Assembly (NCBI GenBank): GCA_900555955.1
Contig: USNA01000022.1
Location: 1 to 9,669 of the forward strand
Reading direction: 5' to 3'
DNA: 9,669 bases
Source: an uncultured Collinsella sp.
GTDB lineage: Bacteria > Actinomycetota > Coriobacteriia > Coriobacteriales > Coriobacteriaceae
Numbering within the stretch: the stretch's first letter is position 1; each line of letters starts with the position of its first letter. The translations under genes were made by a program, and so were the position numbers. Positions 6,643 to 9,669 of this stretch are shown piece by piece. The notes under the pieces are model-generated. The model saw only the letters and a list, made by a program, of their open reading frames with translations. It was not told where the DNA came from and ran no database searches.

Positions 6643-7065
6643 TTACAACGTGCAGCCCACGACCTCGATTATGGCAAAAATCGGCACCAAAAACGGGAGC
6701 AATGGCAGGGAGCGCGATTTTGTGAAGAGGCAGGAGAGGGCAAGGACCAGGAGTGCGACGGCAAATGCCACGATGCCGCCCAGAGGGTCGAGCGTGCAAA
6801 GCGCGAAGAGCGCCTTGACGTCCCCCATGCCGATGCCGGGGGCGTGGCGAAGGCGCCGCCAGAGCGACTCAGTGAGTACAAGGGCAAGGTAGACGATGAC
6901 CGCAAGACCGGCGTGGTCAAGCGCCGTGGTAACGCCCTTGTCGAGCCAAACGCCTGCCAACGCCGCCACCGCACACACGCCGGCAAGCTCATTGGGAAAC
7001 CGTCGCTCACGGGCATCAACCAACGCACCGGCAAAGATGCAAATCCAAAATGGGATGTAGGGCAT
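6643..7065 (-). CDS. A24-family prepilin peptidase, short form (internal start within the fused frame)
   Basis: A 140-residue integral membrane aspartic peptidase of the type IV prepilin peptidase family, which cleaves the leader peptide of pilin-like precursors at the inner membrane. Both catalytic aspartates are visible: Asp17 in GALVDARERRFPN (13-25) and Asp82 in GIGMGDVK (77-84). Four or more hydrophobic helices surround them, and the PLLPFLVPIF segment near the end is typical. It lacks the N-terminal methylase domain of PilD, like the short TadV/CpaA-type enzymes. Separate translation is supported by AAGGAGGT five bases upstream of the ATG at 7065, the best ribosome site in the window. 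The same frame also continues upstream into the glycosyltransferase. No pilin or secretion ATPase gene is present here, so its substrate lies elsewhere. Confidence 0.85.
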   Translation of the reverse strand: MPYIPFWICIFAGALVDARERRFPNELAGVCAVAALAGVWLDKGVTTALDHAGLAVIVYLALVLTESLWRRLRHAPGIGMGDVKALFALCTLDPLGGIVAFAVALLVLALSCLFTKSRSLPLLPFLVPIFAIIEVVGCTL

Positions 7066-8442
7066 CGTGCACCTCCTTGGGCAGCTACTCGAAAGCAAAA
7101 ACCACCACAAAGGTGCCTGTCCCCTTTGTGGTGGTTTTGGTGCGGCTGATTTGGCGCCTTGCATGACCTCGTCGAGGGTAACGTTGACAGCATGCTGCGT
7201 CGGGACCCAGTCGACCTTTAGGAATAGAGCGGCCACCGTGATGGGGATATAGCTGAACATAAAGATCGGGAAGGTAAACAGGTTGGTCACCAAACGCCAC
7301 TTTTGCGCGCAATGAATGTGCTTGTACTCGAAGATGGTCGTGAGTAGCGCCAGGATAAAGAAGGTCTGGTACATCATCACGAAGATCATAATGAGCGAGG
7401 CGGCACAAGCCTGCATCTCGACCTCGGTGGCCAAGAAGCCGTGCGAAAGCCCGCCCACGATGAGGAAGGTCGCGTTGGCGAGCATGGAGATCAGTGACAG
7501 CAGCATGCCCGGAGCGATGGTCATAAACATGTCATATGCGGCAAAGCGATGATAGCGGAATGTCGATTTGACAAGATGCTTGCCATAGGTAAAGAACACC
7601 TGGTAGAAACCCTTGGTCCAGCGCATGCGCTGCTTCCAGGACGCCTTAAACGTCACGGGCTGCTCGTCAAAGAACTCCGCCGGCGCATAGCCAATGCGAA
7701 TGCCGTGAATCGCGCAGAACGTGGTGAACTGAATGTCCTCGGTCAGCGTGTGGAACTGCCAGCCGTGCATGCCCTCGATAACGCTGGCGGAGATGAGGTA
7801 GCCCGAACCCGAGACGGCGCAAGACGTCTTACAGATATTACGCGCATTGTTAAGGAAGCGCGCCTCGCGCAAATACCAGGTAGCATTAGCTGCCGAGATC
7901 CACGAGCTGCCAAAGTTCTTGGAGTTGCGATAGCTCGTGACCACATGGAATCCCTGGTCAAAGGCATCGTTCATCTTGGACACGTAATCGCGGGAGATAA
8001 CGTTATCGGCATCGAAGATAAAGTAGCCCTCAAACGTGTCGGGATACTCGTTAAGAATGCGATCAAAACCAAAGTCCATGACCCAGCTCTTACCCTTGCG
8101 GGCCAGGTCGTTGCGCTCATAAACGATGGCACCCGCCTCGCGCGCGAGCTGCGCCGTGTTGTCGGTGCAGGCATCGGCGACCACGAAGACCTCGATAAGC
8201 TCGGACGGATAGTCCTGATCCTTGATGGAGCGAACGAGGTTGGCGATCACAGCCTCCTCATTATGCGCCGCGATAAAGAAGGCATAACGATGGAGCTTTT
8301 TGGCCTTGGGAGGCGCGACCTCGCCACGAAGAGCGCCAATGACAAAGAAGACCACCTGGTACAGAAAGCAGACCGTGAGCAGCGTGACGACAATCTGGTT
8401 GAAGACCACGATGGGTGTGTTGGTTTGTAAAAAGGCGAGCAT
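6643..8442 (-). CDS. Membrane family 2 glycosyltransferase read in frame into an A24 prepilin peptidase (599-codon fused frame)
   Basis: Residues 1 to about 430 form a processive-type family 2 glycosyltransferase, with an N-terminal membrane helix (11-38) and a cytoplasmic catalytic domain carrying AAHNEE (58-63), VADACTDNTA (88-97), FDAD (143-146), TED (234-236) and QRMRW (271-275). These correspond to the nucleotide-sugar, metal-binding, base and QxxRW sites of BcsA/NodC/IcaA-like enzymes. Further helices lie near 303-335, 345-370 and 388-408. It probably makes a surface or secreted polysaccharide; the sugar is unknown. The frame has no stop codon after this domain. Residues 435-449 are encoded by a perfect inverted repeat, and from residue 460 the frame is a complete prepilin peptidase with its own ribosome site. 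The start ATG at 8442 has GGGAG about seven bases upstream. Whether the 599-residue fusion is really made, or only the two parts, is open. Confidence 0.8.
   Translation of the reverse strand: MLAFLQTNTPIVVFNQIVVTLLTVCFLYQVVFFVIGALRGEVAPPKAKKLHRYAFFIAAHNEEAVIANLVRSIKDQDYPSELIEVFVVADACTDNTAQLAREAGAIVYERNDLARKGKSWVMDFGFDRILNEYPDTFEGYFIFDADNVISRDYVSKMNDAFDQGFHVVTSYRNSKNFGSSWISAANATWYLREARFLNNARNICKTSCAVSGSGYLISASVIEGMHGWQFHTLTEDIQFTTFCAIHGIRIGYAPAEFFDEQPVTFKASWKQRMRWTKGFYQVFFTYGKHLVKSTFRYHRFAAYDMFMTIAPGMLLSLISMLANATFLIVGGLSHGFLATEVEMQACAASLIMIFVMMYQTFFILALLTTIFEYKHIHCAQKWRLVTNLFTFPIFMFSYIPITVAALFLKVDWVPTQHAVNVTLDEVMQGAKSAAPKPPQRGQAPLWWFLLSSSCPRRCTMPYIPFWICIFAGALVDARERRFPNELAGVCAVAALAGVWLDKGVTTALDHAGLAVIVYLALVLTESLWRRLRHAPGIGMGDVKALFALCTLDPLGGIVAFAVALLVLALSCLFTKSRSLPLLPFLVPIFAIIEVVGCTL
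7098..7138. repeat. Perfect inverted repeat resembling a REP element, at the glycosyltransferase/peptidase junction
   Basis: The arms AAAACCACCACAAAGG (7098-7113) and its exact reverse complement (7123-7138) are 16 bp each and enclose a nine-base loop, TGCCTGTCC. The core reads GGGACAGGCACC on the minus strand. I associate this kind of core with dispersed REP-like palindromes in many bacterial genomes, some linked to RAYT transposases; that link is from memory and unverified. On the minus strand the stem ends in five T residues, so it could also act as a transcription terminator, possibly in both directions. It is the only copy in the window. It lies inside the open frame and encodes residues 435-449. 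Confidence 0.85.
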
Positions 8443-8476
8443 GCAGGCTCCCGAGAACGCGTTACGTAAACAACCG

Positions 8477-8506
8477 TATATCTTACCGCAGGCTTTCCGA
8501 GTTCAA
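8477..8506 (-). promoter_or_regulatory. Possible promoter of the glycosyltransferase gene
   Basis: In the 82-base gap after rluD the minus strand has TTGAAC (8501-8506), matching the -35 consensus at four of six positions. It is followed by an AT-rich TAAGATATA stretch that could serve as the -10 (TAAGAT after 15 bases or GATATA after 18). The match is only fair, but this is the longest gap between rluD and rarA and a sensible place for a new start. No terminator follows rluD. Confidence 0.3.
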
Positions 8507-8524
8507 GAAACCACCTAATACTGG

Positions 8525-9538
8525 CTAGGCTTCGAGAAGACCGAGCTGCGGAACGATTTCATCTCCAGCGGCCGTGCGACCGAGCGAGCGCGGAGCCAGA
8601 TCGTCGAGAACCGCAGCGAGATCCCACGGCAACTCGTCGCGGCACTCAATGCGCTCCCCCGTCACAGGATGGTCGAACGCCACGCGCCAGGAATGCAGAA
8701 ACTGCCTGGTCAGGCCCTGGTCGGCGCGCGCATCGCACTTGCCGTAAAGTGGATCGCCCACGCAGGCGTGGTTGATATGACGCATATGCACGCGAATCTG
8801 ATGCGTACGCCCGGTAAACAGGTGACACTCGACAAGCATGTAGAAGTCGTCAAAGCGCGTGGAATCAAAGCGCTCGAGGACCTTAAAGGTCGTAATGGCC
8901 TGACGGGCAAAGGGGTCGTCCGAAACCGCCATCTTGACGCGGTCGCGCGTGGAGCGGGCGATACCGGTATTGATGGTGCCCTCGTCCATGGCGATGTGCC
9001 CGTGGACAAGCGTGATATAGCGGCGGTCGAGCGTACGCGTGCGAATGAGATTCTGAAGCGCGCGCTGCGTGTCGTCGTCCTTTGCCGCAAGCATGAGACC
9101 CGAGGTATCGCGATCCAAACGATGCACGATCCCGGGGCGGTCCTCACCCTGCACGGTACCAAGATGGTCGATGCCACAGTGGTAGACCAGAGCGTTCGCA
9201 AGGGTGCCGCTCTCGTGGCCATGGGCGGGATGGCACACCAGGCCCCGCTGCTTGGAGAGCACGATAAGGTAGTCGTCCTCGTAGCGGATATCGAGGGGAA
9301 TGGCCTCGGGAATCACATCGGTGGGATCGTGAGGCTCGGGCAAGTCAACCGAGATGCGGTCACCGACGCGTACGGCATACTTTTTGGACAGGCAGGTCTC
9401 GCCATTGACTACTACGGCACCGCCCTCAATCAGATGTGCGCAGGCAGAGCGCGTAGGACAGCCGTCATTGGCGCCCAGATAGGCATCGAGACGCTGACCA
9501 GCGGCATCGTCGGCAACAAGGATATGGATGTCGGCCAT
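8525..9538 (-). CDS. RluD-family 23S rRNA pseudouridine synthase
   Basis: A 337-residue pseudouridine synthase of the RluA/RluD family, which isomerises uridines in ribosomal RNA. The N-terminal S4-type RNA-binding domain covers about residues 12-70, with QRLDAYL and the VVVNGE segment. The catalytic domain follows, with the IRYEDDYLIVLSKQRGLVCHP strand region (about 84-104), the active-site motif HRLDRDTSGLML with its catalytic Asp (near 139-150), the RRYITLVHG segment, and GRTHQIRVHM, the third family signature. Length and layout are normal. The C-terminal 30 residues or so look non-conserved. The ATG overlaps the upstream stop as TAATG, and AAGGA lies inside the end of the upstream gene, so coupling is likely. 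An rluD-like gene after lspA is a common bacterial order. The exact target uridine is not readable, so no symbol is given. Confidence 0.94.
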   Translation of the reverse strand: MADIHILVADDAAGQRLDAYLGANDGCPTRSACAHLIEGGAVVVNGETCLSKKYAVRVGDRISVDLPEPHDPTDVIPEAIPLDIRYEDDYLIVLSKQRGLVCHPAHGHESGTLANALVYHCGIDHLGTVQGEDRPGIVHRLDRDTSGLMLAAKDDDTQRALQNLIRTRTLDRRYITLVHGHIAMDEGTINTGIARSTRDRVKMAVSDDPFARQAITTFKVLERFDSTRFDDFYMLVECHLFTGRTHQIRVHMRHINHACVGDPLYGKCDARADQGLTRQFLHSWRVAFDHPVTGERIECRDELPWDLAAVLDDLAPRSLGRTAAGDEIVPQLGLLEA

Positions 9539-9669
9539 TAGCGCTCATTCCTTTCGCGAATCTTGCGCGCACGCTCCCCACGCTGCTTGGCTTTGCGCTT
9601 GGCGCGGGCCTCGTCACGGGCGTTGAGCTCGGCAGTCGCATCAACCTCGCGGGCCGCGGGACTCAAGAA
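9538..9669 (-). CDS. C-terminal end of an unidentified gene, possibly lspA (runs off the right edge)
   Basis: The last 43 codons of a minus-strand gene end in TAA at 9538-9540, sharing one base with the rluD-like start. The visible peptide begins FLSPAAREVDATAEL and becomes a basic, highly charged tail rich in Arg, Lys and Glu (EARAKRKAKQRGERARK). It has no recognisable domain. Signal peptidase II genes (lspA) often stand directly upstream of rluD and can carry charged cytoplasmic tails, so lspA is my best guess from context alone. Confidence 0.55.
   Translation of the reverse strand, partial: FLSPAAREVDATAELNARDEARAKRKAKQRGERARKIRERNER

Noticed and set aside
7549..8430. Plus-strand open frame of 293 codons opposite the glycosyltransferase
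   Set aside because: It mirrors the coding frame of a well-supported gene and its translation resembles no family. It is treated as a shadow.
8669..9541. Plus-strand open frame of 290 codons opposite the pseudouridine synthase
   Set aside because: It is antisense to conserved RluD motifs and shows no domain or start signal.

Overview
The window looks like part of the chromosome of a moderately GC-rich actinobacterium of the class Coriobacteriia, most likely a Collinsella-type gut organism. This rests on the general look of the proteins, the codon use and the pairing of a DUF948 gene with alaS. It is an inference, since no marker gene here fixes the genus. Every gene I can support lies on the minus strand, so transcription runs from right to left. 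The long plus-strand open frames are antisense shadows. I see no tRNA, rRNA, CRISPR array, prophage or insertion sequence.

In order of transcription: (1) the right edge holds the last 43 codons of a gene with a very basic and charged C-terminus, possibly lspA, which overlaps by one base the start of an RluD-type pseudouridine synthase. (2) After an 82-base gap that may hold a promoter come a membrane-bound family 2 glycosyltransferase and a small A24 prepilin peptidase. These two are joined in one uninterrupted 599-codon frame. The junction is made of a perfect 16-bp inverted repeat resembling a REP element, and the peptidase also has its own strong ribosome binding site and ATG. (3) A dGTPase-like HD phosphohydrolase follows after 31 bases, then the AAA+ clamp-loader-like ATPase RarA/MgsA. 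(4) About 100 bases later starts a tight four-gene cluster: a DUF948 membrane-anchored helical protein, an RsbW/SpoIIAB-like anti-sigma protein, a SigB/SigF-family sigma factor and an AI-2E family transporter. The junctions are an 8-base overlap, a 1-base gap and a 4-base overlap, so translational coupling is likely. A clear intrinsic terminator ends this unit. (5) The left edge holds the first 181 codons of alaS, which has its own Shine-Dalgarno sequence and a possible weak promoter.

Functionally the window mixes housekeeping genes (alaS, rluD, rarA, dgt) with two accessory modules. The first is an alternative sigma-factor switch whose anti-sigma protein appears to have lost the ATP-binding residues of the RsbW kinase fold. 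It is flanked by two membrane proteins and has no RsbV-type anti-anti-sigma gene nearby. The second is the glycosyltransferase/prepilin-peptidase pair that a palindromic element has apparently run together into one reading frame. These two are the points most worth following up.
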